Assembly (NCBI GenBank): GCA_033085395.1
Contig: JANQBS010000289.1
Location: forward strand, 1-46,216
Length of the DNA: 46,216 nt
Source: Xanthoparmelia taractica
Taxonomy: Eukaryota; Ascomycota; Lecanoromycetes; Lecanorales; Parmeliaceae
Direction: 5' to 3'
Program-made: the position numbers and the translations under genes
In this document: piece after piece, positions 32,048 through 43,594 of the stretch
Layout of the letters: the number at the start of each line of letters is the position of its first letter
Position numbering within the stretch: position 1 is the stretch's first letter
The notes under the pieces: model-generated
The model's database searches: none
Told to the model about the DNA's origin: nothing
Seen by the model: the letters and a program-made list of their open reading frames with translations, nothing else

Positions 32048-32829
32048 TGCTTTGTTGAGGTTGAGGGTTTAGTGGATGAAATTGGTGAGTGAGGGCCTGC
32101 GACGAATTCATCAACTAAAGTGGAGTGGATTATATATATACAAAGGCATTGCTGCTGCAAGGCACACACAATCTCAATGTCGTCACATTCTTTCACGATT
32201 CATTGCTGATTTCCATTGTGTCGAGGCTTTCAAGTCATCTTTCGTGAGAACAAGACCATTGTTCTTTCTATTTTGGCCTGGACACGAGAGCATAGCAGGG
32301 TCTCCTATCGGAAACAAACCATTGCCCGGATTTTCCTTCTGCTCTCCAGCGACAGTTCCCTTGATCTAATGGTGCCGCACACGGAATTCAGCAACTTCTT
32401 TCGCTAGCCGTCGGAGGAATCTTAGCGCTGGTGCCATGCTTAGTGATGGTCTTATCATTGGTTACTGCGCTGTCTAGCGTTCCGCGTGCAGCTACTTTCA
32501 TTGTATTCGTGGTGCGATGAGTCGTCGTCGAACGACAACGACCATCGTTCTAGTGTCGGAGATATCTACCGAGTTCCGGCGCTAGTTCTAATGCGCCCGG
32601 TCTTGCGAGCGCGGCTTAGAATACCCCGCGAATCCGCCCTCCTCAGCATGCCTCGGCGCAGTCAGCGCTATGCGACTCCCATACGTTACCCTCAAGCAAT
32701 AAGCACTACTGTTCATCGTCTCCTCACCCCGCTTTCCTCTCCACTTTGATGCAGAGCGCCGAGAACGCTTCGATGATACATACATACACCTACCGCAGCT
32801 AGACCATGCAGTAAGTAAGAACCCGAATA
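32048..32829. other. Intergenic region before the membrane-protein gene
   Basis: No supported gene. TATATATATAC at about 32131-32141 is a possible promoter element for either neighbour. Open stretches here are short and motif-free. Confidence 0.4.
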
Positions 32830-33554
32830 ATGTCGACCCTCAGCTTCCACAACTTCTCCTGGAAAGGCGATCCGAAATGGTGGAATGCTACCAGCTGGAC
32901 CGGCTATGCCCCTATCATCGTCTGCATCATATTTGCACTATCCATCGTCCAGCTCGTCTGCGGCTCCCTCTGGATCGTCGAGCTAGGCAGTAACCTGACA
33001 GTGTACATTCCCCTCCCCCCTCAAAGCTTCTTTCAATATATGCCCATGACACGACAGCTAAGAACAGACAAAAACCCCACAGACCAATGATCATCCAAAC
33101 CCTCCTCATACCCGGCTGTTCCTTCTTCAACGCCCTCCCCTCCCTCCACCTCCACATGCTCCTCCGCAACAACCCCCCAAAAATGGCCCTCTGGTTCTCC
33201 TCCCTCTTCGTCCTCGTCTACTTCTGCTCCATCGTCCTCTCCCTCGCCGCCTGCGCCGGTGCCTCCCCTACCGGCATCCCCCACGGCCTCCGCCGCGCCG
33301 AGTGTCCGCAGGGTATACGTGGCGGTCCCACACACGGCGTCAGTAAAGGGGTCTGGGGCACGATGGTTGCGTTTGAGTTTTTGTCGGTGCTGGCGTATGG
33401 GGTGCATGCTGGGATGGCGTGGACGGTGCTTAGGGTTTTGAGGGGGCGGAGGGAGAGGGGGGAGATTGAGGCGTTGGATCCGGAGCAGGAGGAGGCGAGG
33501 AGGCAGAAGGCGAGGGATTTGTGGCAGAAGAATTATAGGATGGAGGGTTTGTAG
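32830..33554 (+). CDS. Four-helix membrane protein of unknown function
   Basis: Two exons, 32830-33002 and 33083-33554. The 80-bp intron (GTACAT ... CCCCACAG, phase 2) keeps frame, giving 645 nt and 214 aa. Hydrophobic segments are YAPIIVCIIFALSIVQLVCG (about 25-52), a re-entrant or second helix after the join, MALWFSSLFVLVYFCSIVLS, and VWGTMVAFEFLSVLAYGVHA. The tail is a charged helix rich in Arg, Glu and Gln (GRRERGEIEALDPEQEEARR), probably cytosolic. The pattern resembles small fungal tetraspan/MARVEL-like proteins but I cannot name a family. Exon 2 switches abruptly from C-rich to G-rich coding strand at about 33340. Confidence 0.66.
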
Positions 33555-34921
33555 AGGGTTTTGGGGCGTTTATGGAGTATGGAGGAGGGGAATAGATCTG
33601 GATGGTTGGATCTTCGTAGTTTTTGAGAAGTATAAATTGGAATCTAAGAGACTGTAGAATATACTATGGACAGAGTGAAAAACCAGCATACCTGCAGCCC
33701 ATTTACAGCGCAGAGCGTGATACCTCAATCAGTCATCTCGGAGCCAGGCGTTCTCTACGCAAACAGAAGCTAGAGGAACCATGCAAGCATGGGCGCAGCG
33801 GGCGTCGGCGCTCCTTTTCTCATGGGATTAGCATACATTCGAAACATCATAAGCTGGACAGACAGTAAATCTGTCAGATAGATATAGGCACTCAGAAAAG
33901 CCGGCAACTTAAGGTAACGTAAATCGAGGCATCCGGAGGTCCCCAATTGTATGGGCCCATCACCAGCAGATGACTCTTCATTCGAATTTTTTCATTCATA
34001 AACATTCTTCTGTCCCATCCTCCCACGTCCATGTACACCTAGAAACCATCACTTCAGACCTATGCCGCCTAGGCATGACGTTTTCGGCGCTCCGATGTGT
34101 AGCCTGTTGGGGCTCGCTGGCCCTGGCCTGGGAAGGTCTAACGATCTATTTGCGTATCTACTTGTGAGCTTGATCGTGACAGAGCATGGGGACACTAATG
34201 CAAATCAGAGAACTCCAAGATAAAATGATACTTGGTTGCTCATACGAGAACACCAATGTTACCTATGTCCAACGAGTAACAACCATCTCGACTAATCTTT
34301 CGATCTTCATCTGCAGACTCGGGAGCTCCAAGAACGAGTCATCAATCAGTCTTGAAAGTCTTGACAAGCCAATTACTAAGCTCAGCAGCAACCATGCTGT
34401 CTATACCATAGTCAGAGACCGCATGAGAAGGACCAATCTAGTCCACAGGGACAAAGAGCAATCTTGCCAGCGCGATTCCGGCAAGCCGGGAAACAAGTCC
34501 TTGAGAGTGAAAGAAAAGGGACCTTGGAATACAGACTTGATAAGTGGGCACAAGCAGTGAATGAATATATCAAAGAGGAAGCGAACAAGACCAATCCCAC
34601 CAGCGCAGAAAAGGGGAAGAAATATCAGAGCTAAAAGGAACATCAGTCACAAGCAAGCTGAACTACTCAAGTCTACCATCTCTGCTCTCTAATGACAACG
34701 CGCTTTGCGAGCAGCCCGGACAGAATTTAACCTACGTTATGACTGACGAGCACATCAACAACTGGATATTTCCTTAGTAGGCGTTTCACACAGCAATTTT
34801 GGCAGATTTCATGGATTTGATTATGGTTCGCAGCCTTTCTGGTGGTCTTTACCGCCACGCACAAGAAAGCATTCGATTTGACTTTTCATTCACTACTACT
34901 TAGAATACATTCCATCGCTGT
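33555..34921. other. Intergenic region up to the retroelement left end
   Basis: Normal GC. The open stretch at 34186-34560 (124 codons, ending GPWNTDLISGHKQ) has Lys/Arg-rich, transposon-remnant-like sequence but no identifiable domain. Otherwise nothing recognised. Confidence 0.4.
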
Positions 34922-35085
34922 TCGAATAGTGGGACTATGGGTTAGTGTGTCTCATGATCCAGCCCCTGTTCCAGATGCATGCGCACATGCGGGGAACACG
35001 TGTCCTCGAGAGCACTATATGTATGGGTCTCACACCATCAGTTGGCTCTTTATTCGAATTCTTCTCACTTAAAGCAATCGCATTC
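34922..35085 (+). repeat. A1 terminal repeat of the retroelement (unmutated)
   Basis: Matches about 39143-39300 and about 5519-5680. It keeps GC-rich words such as GATCCAGCCCCTGTTCCAG and GGGAACACGTGTCC that have turned into A/T variants in the other two copies. Confidence 0.75.
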
Positions 35086-38000
35086 TTTTATGACCTTCAT
35101 TCAACTAATTCTAAATTATTGAACATCTGTATACTAGATTAATATATATTCTTCTTATCTTATTTACATCTACACTTATTTTAATCTTCTTAATTATCTT
35201 ATTTTTCTTACGTTATAACTATTACTATTAGACGCTTCAAGGCATTTAAGAAAACCTTCAAGAAGGTCTTTAATAGGTCTAAGATATCCGTAAAGGCTAT
35301 TATATTCTCTCTCTTCCCTGACTTCGCTCGATCTCGTAGAAATAAGTCTATAATATCGGAGATATCCTTCTTAAAAACTCTTAGCCCAAGCGTGATTAAG
35401 GAGATTAATATTAAGGTCTTCAACTATCGCGATTAAGTCTTAGAACTAAAAGAACGCCTCGTTAAATACGAATATAATCGTTATAAGCAGTATCGAATAT
35501 ATAAGTCACGCTCTCGCCGCTATTATCGTTATTATCGACATTATTCGTTCGAGTTTAATAGTAATTTAAAAAAGAGTAATAATCTTAAAGTCTCTTTTAT
35601 GTATACTAAAGATACACGTTTCTTTCTTAATCTTTATAAACGCTATCGCGCTATCGATATTAAGTATTTTAAGTAAATCTTCTTTAAAACGTTTAAATTC
35701 GAAAACCTCACCAAGCTAGATCGAGAATACGTTAATCGCGCCAATACGAATAATGCTCAGAAAGCCAATAAGATGATGCCCCTACTATAGTATTTCGAGG
35801 TATATGGCCAGGCCATATATTACTATATATATCTTATAGTGGCCATCCGCCTATAGAAGGCACTATTAGATTATCATTTTCGTCTAACTAAGTTATCAGC
35901 CTTATATAGATTTAACTTTATTCGAGAATATTACTATACGTTTATAAACGCACGTATCTTAAACGACTAGAATAATTTTATAGCCTGAATCATCGAGGAT
36001 AAACGTTATAGCGATCTTCTGCTACGTAAAATAGCCGCCCTCACCGATATTAAGCAGAACTTAGATTCTACTCTTAAATTCTCCGCTATATATCGAAATT
36101 TCAATAAGAAACGATACTTACGCGAGTACTATTAATATATTTATATTTGTCTTAATTATTAGCTGAATTATCTAGCAAATACGTATTATAAGATTAAAAT
36201 CGAGGTCTTAAGCATTAATCTTATCTCGCTAAATAATCGAATTTTAAAGTTTAAATAACTCTCAACGCACTCGTAGATACTTATATCACTACTATATATA
36301 ATAGAAGAATTTCTATACGCGCTATACGATTTATTAGATTTAAATCTAATTAGTTAAGGTTCGCTATAAATAAAAGATTAAGATCGTTAATTAAAGAATT
36401 ATCTAGATCTTATATTCGTAAAGATTCTTTCGACTATTCTTCGAAAGAAAGCAAAAATCAAATATCGAGGCTAAATTCTAAATTATCGCAATTATAATTA
36501 TTAATTAGCCCTCGCAGCACCTAATATATTAACGACGAATCTTTAAAAATAGCTTTAGTATAATCGCCTAACCGAGATTAATTTTTAGGCGAAGTAATAA
36601 TTCGTCTACTCGCCGCTAGAATTAATCTCGAAGTATAATAATAATTAAAGGCGTATTTATAATCTCTTATTTTTATACGAGATCTTAGTTAATAACGATA
36701 TATCTTAGAACTAAGAAGCTCTGAAATACGCTATATACGATAACGTAATAACCGCACTACTATAATAAGATCTTAAGGCTTAATTCGTTAAAAGAGACTT
36801 AAAAGACGTCTTTAGATATATATCGATCGTAATTTCAAATTAATAATTATTAGGATTTCACTATAACGATCGCTATTAAATAAAACGATATCTATTCTTC
36901 GGCCTGCGTACGTTATTATTTATATTTAATTTATTCGCAAAGGCCCTCAACTAAATCTTGGTGATAGTTCTTCTTTAAATTATAGTGCTTTACTATCTAA
37001 ACGATTTCTTCGCTATCTTAGTATTAATCGACGATATAATCGTATATAATTAATAATTCGACCTCGTATATAAAGAATTAGACTTCAAGATTAATCACAC
37101 TAAGGATATTATGAATATTATAGTCGATTTTCTGGGGATTAAGTTCGATAGTATTCTAATGTAGGCTAGACTCCCTTTCGACAAGCTCGCCCGAGCGAGA
37201 AATACGATTAAGAATCTCCTAAATCGGGCGGTGATCTTATATCGCGAGCTCGAGTTAATAGTCGAGTTCTTATTATTTGCCGCTAAGATCGTGATTCTAG
37301 AGAAGGCGTTCTTAAAGCGATTTTTTAATACTATTCGAAGATTAATAGTATTTATTAAAATCATATTATATATAAAGATCGATCTACGATGGTGAAAGAT
37401 CTTTCTAAAAGACTAGAATAATCTTAAGTTAATTCGTTACGTTACTAGTCGATTAATATAATATATTTAAATCGATATATTAGAAATCTTTAGTATAAGA
37501 GATTATATTCTAAAGTACTTAGATCTCTTATAGTCGATTTAGAAGACTTTTAGTATTTCGATAATCACACGTTATCGTTAAAAAGATATTTAGTTCAAAA
37601 AAATAAAGGTTATATATCACGTTATTCGACTATGATTGCAAAGACTTTAGGGATCACGATTGATGCTATATTGCGATAACAACGTATATATTTATAATCT
37701 TAGAAAGTTCTCTATTCGCGAATTAGTTATAATCTTACTACGAGATATAATAATATTACTAGCTAAATACGATATCTATTTAATCTTAATATAAATTCTA
37801 ATTAAGATCAATAAGCTAATAGATAACTTATTACGCTTTCGATATTGAAAGATCGCTAACGTATATCTATAGCTGAGATATATCTTAATCGCTCCGCAGA
37901 GCTAAAGCGGGACTTATTAGATTCCTAATATAATCAGATCGCATTATTATGAGAGATAGCTCGTTTTCTCTAATGGGATTTAGTCGCAAAGACGTGAAAA

Positions 38001-38982
38001 ACGTATATTACACTTATTAAGTTATATAGCGCTTATTACGTTATCAATAAGAGCACTTCTTTCTTCTTAGCGATTATTAACTTACTTATTAACTAAATCG
38101 TATATCTTAGTATAAAACGAGTTAAAATTAAGATTATAAAGATCTATCTAATAGATGTTAGATTAGCCTATGTTAATATAAGATATAAGAATCTTACGAT
38201 GTTTTATAACCCTTAGTTATAAAGAATTATCGTCGATATTCGATATCTACGAGGCGAGGCTAAGATAAAAGAACGTCGCCTAATTATTAAAGACCTATTA
38301 TTATAGATACTCACTTATATTAGTTAAGAAGACGAGGTCGAAGTAACGCTCTATGCAGTCTTTTGTCTCGTATTTATCGCATTCCTCCGTGTGGGCGAGT
38401 TTATATATATCACACGTAATCGCAAAGACCGAGACTTCGAGTAATAATTTCTTACTCGTCGCTCGATAAGGCTATATAAGAAATACCTGGAACTTATACT
38501 TTTAATATTCAAAACGAATCCCTTTCGTTAAAAGATAACACTTATTATTATAGCGTTAAACGATAACGCTTATATAATAAAGATCTTACGATATCTCTTT
38601 AGATGAAAGATCTTATTAAATAGCCCCCTCTTTTAATTAAATAAAAACTCTTTTACTAAAGAACTAATTATTAATTAACTTTGTTAAATACTAATCTCGC
38701 TTAATGTGAGAAATTATTATTTAAGATATTTCTTTCGTAGAGAGACTATTACTTTAGTACGAGAGGCGGGCCTTAGTGACAATAAGATTATGCTATTAAG
38801 ACGCTGAAAGTCCGATTCCTATCGCCTCTATATTACTACTTATCCCGAGCGAATTCTTATCACATTACGAAGATATTAGTATCTTTCGTCTCATCAGCGC
38901 TAATACTAATAATACTTATATCAATAGATCGCTATGCGAAGCCTTTTACGAGGCTCTTATATAACTTTTTTTAATTATTTAA

Positions 38983-39142
38983 GAGTTTTCTAGCGCTGAG
39001 ACACGTCTAAAGATTTATCTAGATCTACTAACGATCTAGCTGAGTCTACTAACTACTAATCTTAGCGTTAAGACGACTTAATTATCTATCGATAATACTA
39101 CTTAATCTCGATATATATGTCTTTATAAATGAGAACATTAAT
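38983..39142 (+). repeat. B1 internal repeat of the retroelement (mutated)
   Basis: Starts GAGTTTTCTAGCGCTGAGAC and ends at GAGAACATTAA. It aligns along its length with B2 at 39379-39537, differing by transitions. The same pair exists at about 5357-5518 and 5753-5912 in copy 1. Confidence 0.75.
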
Positions 39143-39378
39143 CAAATAGTGAAACTATAGATTAATATATCTTATGATTCAGCCCTTATTTTAGATGCAT
39201 ACGCATATGCGGGAAACACGTGTTCTCGAGAGCATTATATGTATAAGTCTCATATCATTAGTTGGCTCTTTATTCGAATTCTTCTCACTCAAAGCAATCG
39301 TATTCTTTATTTCACTCATCCACGCCTATATATAGCTATCTAGTTAAATACTCCAGGTCTATGTCACATAGATATAGG

Positions 39379-39537
39379 GAGTTTTCTAGCGCTGAGGCAC
39401 GTCTAGAAACCCATCTAGGCCTGCTAACGACCTAGCTGAGCCTACTAACTGCTAACCTTAGCGTTGGGACGGCTCAATCATCTATCTACAGTACTGCTTG
39501 GTCCCGATGTGTATGCCTTCATGAATGAGAACACTAA
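39379..39537 (+). repeat. B2 terminal repeat of the retroelement (little mutated)
   Basis: Same unit as B1, but with words such as GCGTTGGGACGGCTCAATC and CCCGATGTGTATGCCTTC intact. The right edge at 39537 is set by the last position shared with B1 and with 5912 of copy 1. Confidence 0.75.
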
Positions 39538-41468
39538 CCACGTTGTTAGAAAGACTCTAAAATTCATAGTCAGAATTCTCCCGCCAAATCGACTTTCCCC
39601 AACCACATCACGTATTTTCTTTCGCTCACTTACCATGACTGTCAACAAAACGATATCACGCGTAAGGCCAGGTAAGCGGTGTTGGGCTCCCACTGCGCGC
39701 TCGAGTTAGATAATTGAAACCACTGTAGCCAAACCCAGCTCAAGTTGACGGCACTGAAATGGAACGTTCAGACTCAATACTACGGCGCGGAACCTGGAAG
39801 TTAGACGACGCAGCGTGCGGTGTAGAGTACTAAGGCAAGGCATCACTGCATATTTATGCCCTTTAGGACGCAAGGAGCTGACATAGTCGAATATCATCCT
39901 TATTCCATTATCTCCCCATCGGTCAGTACTCCAACCAAAGATCAACTCCGCTGCTTCTCGTGACGTGCGATCAGGAATATCGGTTGTCACTTGCTTGAGG
40001 GCCTTCATCACGTTGGCACCTGGTGCAGTATAACAGACAGTATCGAAAATCACGATGAAGACATGACCGCCGGTTAAACACCTGACCGTCACTGCTAAGA
40101 AAAAGCCAACGGGTTATGCATATGCGAGAACCCGCTTATGGTTTCCTTTGCGGGTAACGGTTATTAACCACGGCAAAGATGGGCAGGGGAGGATGGATGT
40201 GCAGACTTTGGGCGGGAAGGAAAGGGAAGGGGAGAGATCGATTTGAACATGATTATGTGAATCTTTTCCGTTGAACGAAAATACAATCACTAATTCTTAC
40301 TATGTATAGCCTTGCCAAGCTTAGTTGCGAGAGAAAGAATCAAAAGTCAGGATTTAAAAATATTTTCCATCTTCGCTGGCAGAGAAAGAAAAAGCAGAAG
40401 GTGCCCAGGATATGCGATCAAGAACGATCCCCCTGGAGACGTTTTCACCCTGGTCAACTACAACATAACATCCAAGTCGCATCGCATCCCATCCCCATCC
40501 TATTCCATCTCATTCCGCCCCAGCACATCAAACCACCGCCTCTACTCTACAAGAACCCCACTCATCTTCCAACCAGACCACGTAACCCGGTTGGTATTCG
40601 AACATTATCAGCGGCACAATTGAGTCTCAAAGATAAGGATGGGATTCGAGCAGCAAAGTCGGCATAAGTACAGATAGATGGATAGAATGTCAAAAAGTGA
40701 ATATTAGAAAATGCTTAATTCTCTATTTATATTTTATTTCAACATAGAATAGAATGCCAAGCCCTGGGGATTGGGCGTGTGTAGCTGGTAATGATGATAC
40801 GCCGGATTCAATCCATCAATTGATTGATTGATAGAAGGGAAGGAAGGAGAAAACAAATTGAGGCCAAGGTAAGGGAAGGGCACGGGAAATTTTGGTGAAT
40901 ATCCATTCATTCAAAGAATAACAGGAGCCAGAATACATACAAAGCCTTGGTTTAACATGAGTGCGTATTTTCGAGTCAGTACGCTTTATAGATACCTTTC
41001 TCTATATAACAATCTCTATATACCTATGATCAAACTGGTATTTTAGCTAGAGTCTGCAACTTTGTTGAGTGGGTACGGCGCAGAAGTCGTGTAGAACGAA
41101 AATTACTACATCACTCGAACGGTAACAGAAGGGGGGAATGTTAGGATCTTTCTTGTTGTTCTCCTGCATGTTTGTCTAGACATGAATTTCACCTAATCAG
41201 CTCGACGTTCAGGACTTCGACAGGCTTACTCGGGGGTTCTTTTTTGGTGTTTTCATGTGGCAAGCGTGTGCCCAAGTCTTATCAGCAACAGAAGTTCGGG
41301 AGCAAAGTCCAAGATTTCGAGCAATTGGGTAATAGGACAGGGAAGAAGAAGTAGCTAATTATTTCTTTCTAAAAAGAAAAAGAAAAGAAAAAAAAAAAAA
41401 ACCTCGTTGAATGGCCATGATTGAGCGCCATAAAATACTCAGCAGAAACACACAAAACCGCACAACCC
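39538..41468. other. Gene-poor normal-GC stretch right of the retroelement
   Basis: Holds one possible exon (39706-40092, listed). The plus-strand open frames at 40302-40667 overlap in two registers, are Pro/His-rich at their ends and lack motifs. An A-rich run (about 41371-41400) lies near the 3' end of the reductase gene. No RNA gene recognised. Confidence 0.4.
39706..40092 (-). pseudogene. Possible exon or gene fragment abutting the retroelement
   Basis: A 128-codon open stretch without an ATG at its head. It begins just after a splice-acceptor-like TTCTTAGCAG. The sequence looks like normal globular protein (PGANVMKALKQVTTDIPDR, AAELIFGWSTDRWGDNGIRM) and then turns Arg-rich. It runs toward the retroelement end 170 bp away, so it may be the remnant of a gene cut by that insertion. 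No family recognised; could be a chance frame. Confidence 0.25.
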
Positions 41469-42446
41469 CTAAAACTTAAAAACCTGCTCCTTGCTATACC
41501 CCATCTCCTTCAACACCCCCCCCAACACCCCCTGACTCCCCAACCACCCCTTCTCCCCCACAATCGCCCTCTCCATCGCCGGCGGCCCGCAAAACAAAAC
41601 CTTGACCCCCTCCCCCTCCTCCAGCCCAGGAATATGCGCTTCCAGCAATTCCTTCGTGACATAACCCCCTCGCAAACCTCGAGTCCGCACCCGGATTACT
41701 AACCGTATACACCGCCCTGAACCTTCCCGCAAACACGCTCTCCATTTCCCCAAACTCGCGCTCAAAAAGCACATCCTCGTCGGCATTGACGCCGAAAATG
41801 AGCGAAATCTTCGTCTGGTCGACGGGGTTGGAGAGGATGGCGCGCGCGAGTTGGTACATGGGCGTTATGCCCGCGCCGCCTGTTATTAGGGCGATGTGCG
41901 GGTGCTTGTTGGGCGTCCATTCGTAGCTGGGCAAGGGCCCGGTTTTGAAAGAGAGGGTTTCGCCCGGCACGAGGGCGTGCAGGTGCTCGCTCATTTTTCC
42001 GTGCGGGTAGCGTTTTATTAGGAGGTCGATGTGGCCGGGGTTGGTGGGGGAGCTGATGGGGGTGTAGGGTCTGAAGACGGGGAACCAGGGTGGGGGGGGG
42101 GGGTTTATCGAGAAGGGGTTTTATATATAAGTAACGTACAGGATGGGCGTAGGCCACTGACGGCGTCTTTGTCTGGAAGGGCAAAACGGAGTTTTTTGGT
42201 GTTGTGGTTGATGGTTTCTGAACTTTCTAGTGTGAGGTCTAGGAAGGAGAGGCCGCTTGTGAAGATTTTCTTGGGCTCTTTTGGGGTTTGTGGGGGGTCT
42301 TGCGTGGTGGTGTCTGTGGCTGCTGAAGAAGGGGGGGTAGATTGGATTTGGGAAGCATTTTGGACAGACGCGAGGTAGAGGCCTCCGCCAACGGCTGCGG
42401 TGGCTAGGAGGGGAGCAGAAGACCTCAAAGTTCGTTGTGAGAACAT
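41469..42446 (-). CDS. MCR1: NADH-cytochrome b5 reductase (Mcr1-type), two opposite 1-nt shifts
   Basis: About 325 aa when read from ATG 42446 to TAG 41469 with both shifts bridged. The N-terminus MFSQRTLRSSAPLLATAAVG is a mitochondrial presequence plus anchor, as in Mcr1 of the outer membrane/intermembrane space. Family landmarks are INHNTKKLRFALPDKDAVSGL, the FAD motif RPYTP, the flavin loop GKMSEHLH, the NAD-site GGAGITPMYQLARAI, LIFG, KVLFCGPP and the terminal VFKF. One base seems missing in the A4C4 run near 42113-42122, since frame 1 hits TAA at about 42105 while the lagging frame is open through to RPYTP. One base seems extra in the five-base run 41665-41669, after SNPGADSRF. No GT..AG intron fits the phases. 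Electron donor to cytochrome b5 or erythroascorbyl radical by family knowledge. Confidence 0.85.
42091..42103. repeat. 12-base G run inside the reductase coding region
   Basis: Twelve consecutive G on the plus strand (42092-42103) encode a proline run on the gene strand just before the WFPVFRPYTP segment. It is in frame with the downstream part as written. Length errors are likely here in any sequencing method. Confidence 0.9.
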
Positions 42447-43320
42447 TATGATGGTTCAATCACTTATGACAGAGTGAATGATGTTGGTCTTCTCGTGGTA
42501 GTAGTGCTTAGTGAGAGGAGGGAACAATGTTTTACGAAGTATAGTCACTCGAGGCAAACATGTGGAGATGCATTGAGCATGAGATGCGTACTTATATATG
42601 TCTTGTTATTGAACATCTAAAATCTTAGTTGCTTGATGCTGGTCAGTGTATGTCGGAGAGGCACAGCATGTTTAGATATCTTATTAGCCCGAGCCCGTAG
42701 ACACTTTATCTTAAGCGACAAAGATCTAACTCTGATGAGAAAGGCTTCGGATGAACTGCAATTCCGGACGACCCAGCCCTGTTTGACCATGACCTAGTCT
42801 AAATGAAGCTAGATTAGGGCTGCAATAGAGATAGGGCTCTTAGTGTCTAATTTAGTCTTCTAGCGGACTTTTATTCGCGTCTGAAACTTCGAAGTCCGAT
42901 AACACGTAGACCGGATTGCCTTGCGCTAAAGATCGGATTGTGTACGCTAGTGAATATTGAACCTCGTCTTACGTGTCGAACTTCGGGCTTCGGCCTTTCG
43001 TAATTTCGCGATTCTATAACGTTTTATTCTATTCTACTTTAATCTTAGCGCTCGTATTTTAATAATCTATAATTTTCTATTTACTTTCTTTATTATTTTA
43101 TAAATATCTTAATTAAATATTATTACTTATTTTAATATTACGTAAGTTATTTTAAACTATTTTCTATCTTATTCTTATATTTTATATATCTTCTTATTAT
43201 TCTTATTATTACGCGTAACTTTTATTTAGACTTTATCTCTAATATATTTTAAATATATTTTAACTTTAAATCTTACTATTTTTCTTATTATCGTAAATAT
43301 ATTTCTAATATCTTTTTAAT
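42447..43320. other. MCR1 promoter and transition into the right AT island
   Basis: A TATA-type CTTATATATG at 42591-42600 reads TATATAAG toward the reductase gene. From about 42780 small symmetric words appear (ACTTCGAAGT, CTTCGGGCTTCGG) and from 43010 the DNA becomes AT-rich and stop-riddled. No gene. Confidence 0.45.
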
Positions 43321-43594
43321 ACGGGTCGGAAAGGTGTGATATCTATTGAACATAGTCGTTTTTAACTTTTTTTCAACTTTTTTTAAAAAATTATATCTTT
43401 TTAATCTATTTATAGAATTTTATAATTATATAAGCGTTCGCTTAAGCTTTTTACGTATTTTTAGAATATAAAAAAATATTATATAATATATTTATTAAAA
43501 ACCCAATGGGAGTATGGGATATCCCATATCTTTCGATATGATATTCGAAAAACTAGTCCCATACCATCAAATATATCACACCTTTCCGACCCGT
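43321..43594 (+). mobile_element. 274-bp MITE with ACGGGTCGGAAAGGT inverted ends
   Basis: Starts ACGGGTCGGAAAGGTGTG and ends CACACCTTTCCGACCCGT, a perfect 18-bp inverted pair. Flanks CTTTTTAAT and ACTTTTAAT suggest a target duplication of about 8 bp. Same family as 1663-1937 (opposite orientation) and 46133-46216 (same orientation). Confidence 0.85.

Larger units (their letters stand above)
34922..39537 (+). mobile_element. Nearly complete Ngaro-like YR retrotransposon, copy 2 (RIP-mutated)
   Basis: About 4.6 kb. The left terminal repeat A1 (34922 to about 35085) is repeated near the 3' end as A2 (about 39143-39320). Segment B1 (38983-39142) is repeated as terminal B2 (39379-39537). A1 ... 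B1-A2-B2 is the split-direct-repeat layout of Ngaro-type elements. The conceptual plus-strand reading shows an N-terminal gag-like part (about 35450-36250), reverse transcriptase (about 36700-37400: DLKDVF-like and LLGFH, a DD-type centre near 36990 now reading LND, then DFLGIKFDSILM and LARARNTIKNLLNRAV) and a tyrosine-recombinase-like part (about 38330-38900: FLRVGEFIYITR, KTNPFR, and NKIMLLRR followed by SYRLYI). Stops are mainly TAG/TAA produced by C-to-T or G-to-A change. Not functional. Confidence 0.78.

Noticed and set aside
37095..37364. Minus-strand open frame in the retroelement
   Set aside because: Antisense of the reverse-transcriptase region; the plus strand reads as RT remains.
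40302..40667. Two overlapping plus-strand frames
   Set aside because: Both registers are open over the same DNA and neither shows a motif or normal composition.
42080..42140. Intron with donor GTACGT in the reductase gene
   Set aside because: The donor looks good, but no acceptor before or after RPYTP gives the right phase; a one-base shift explains the frame better.
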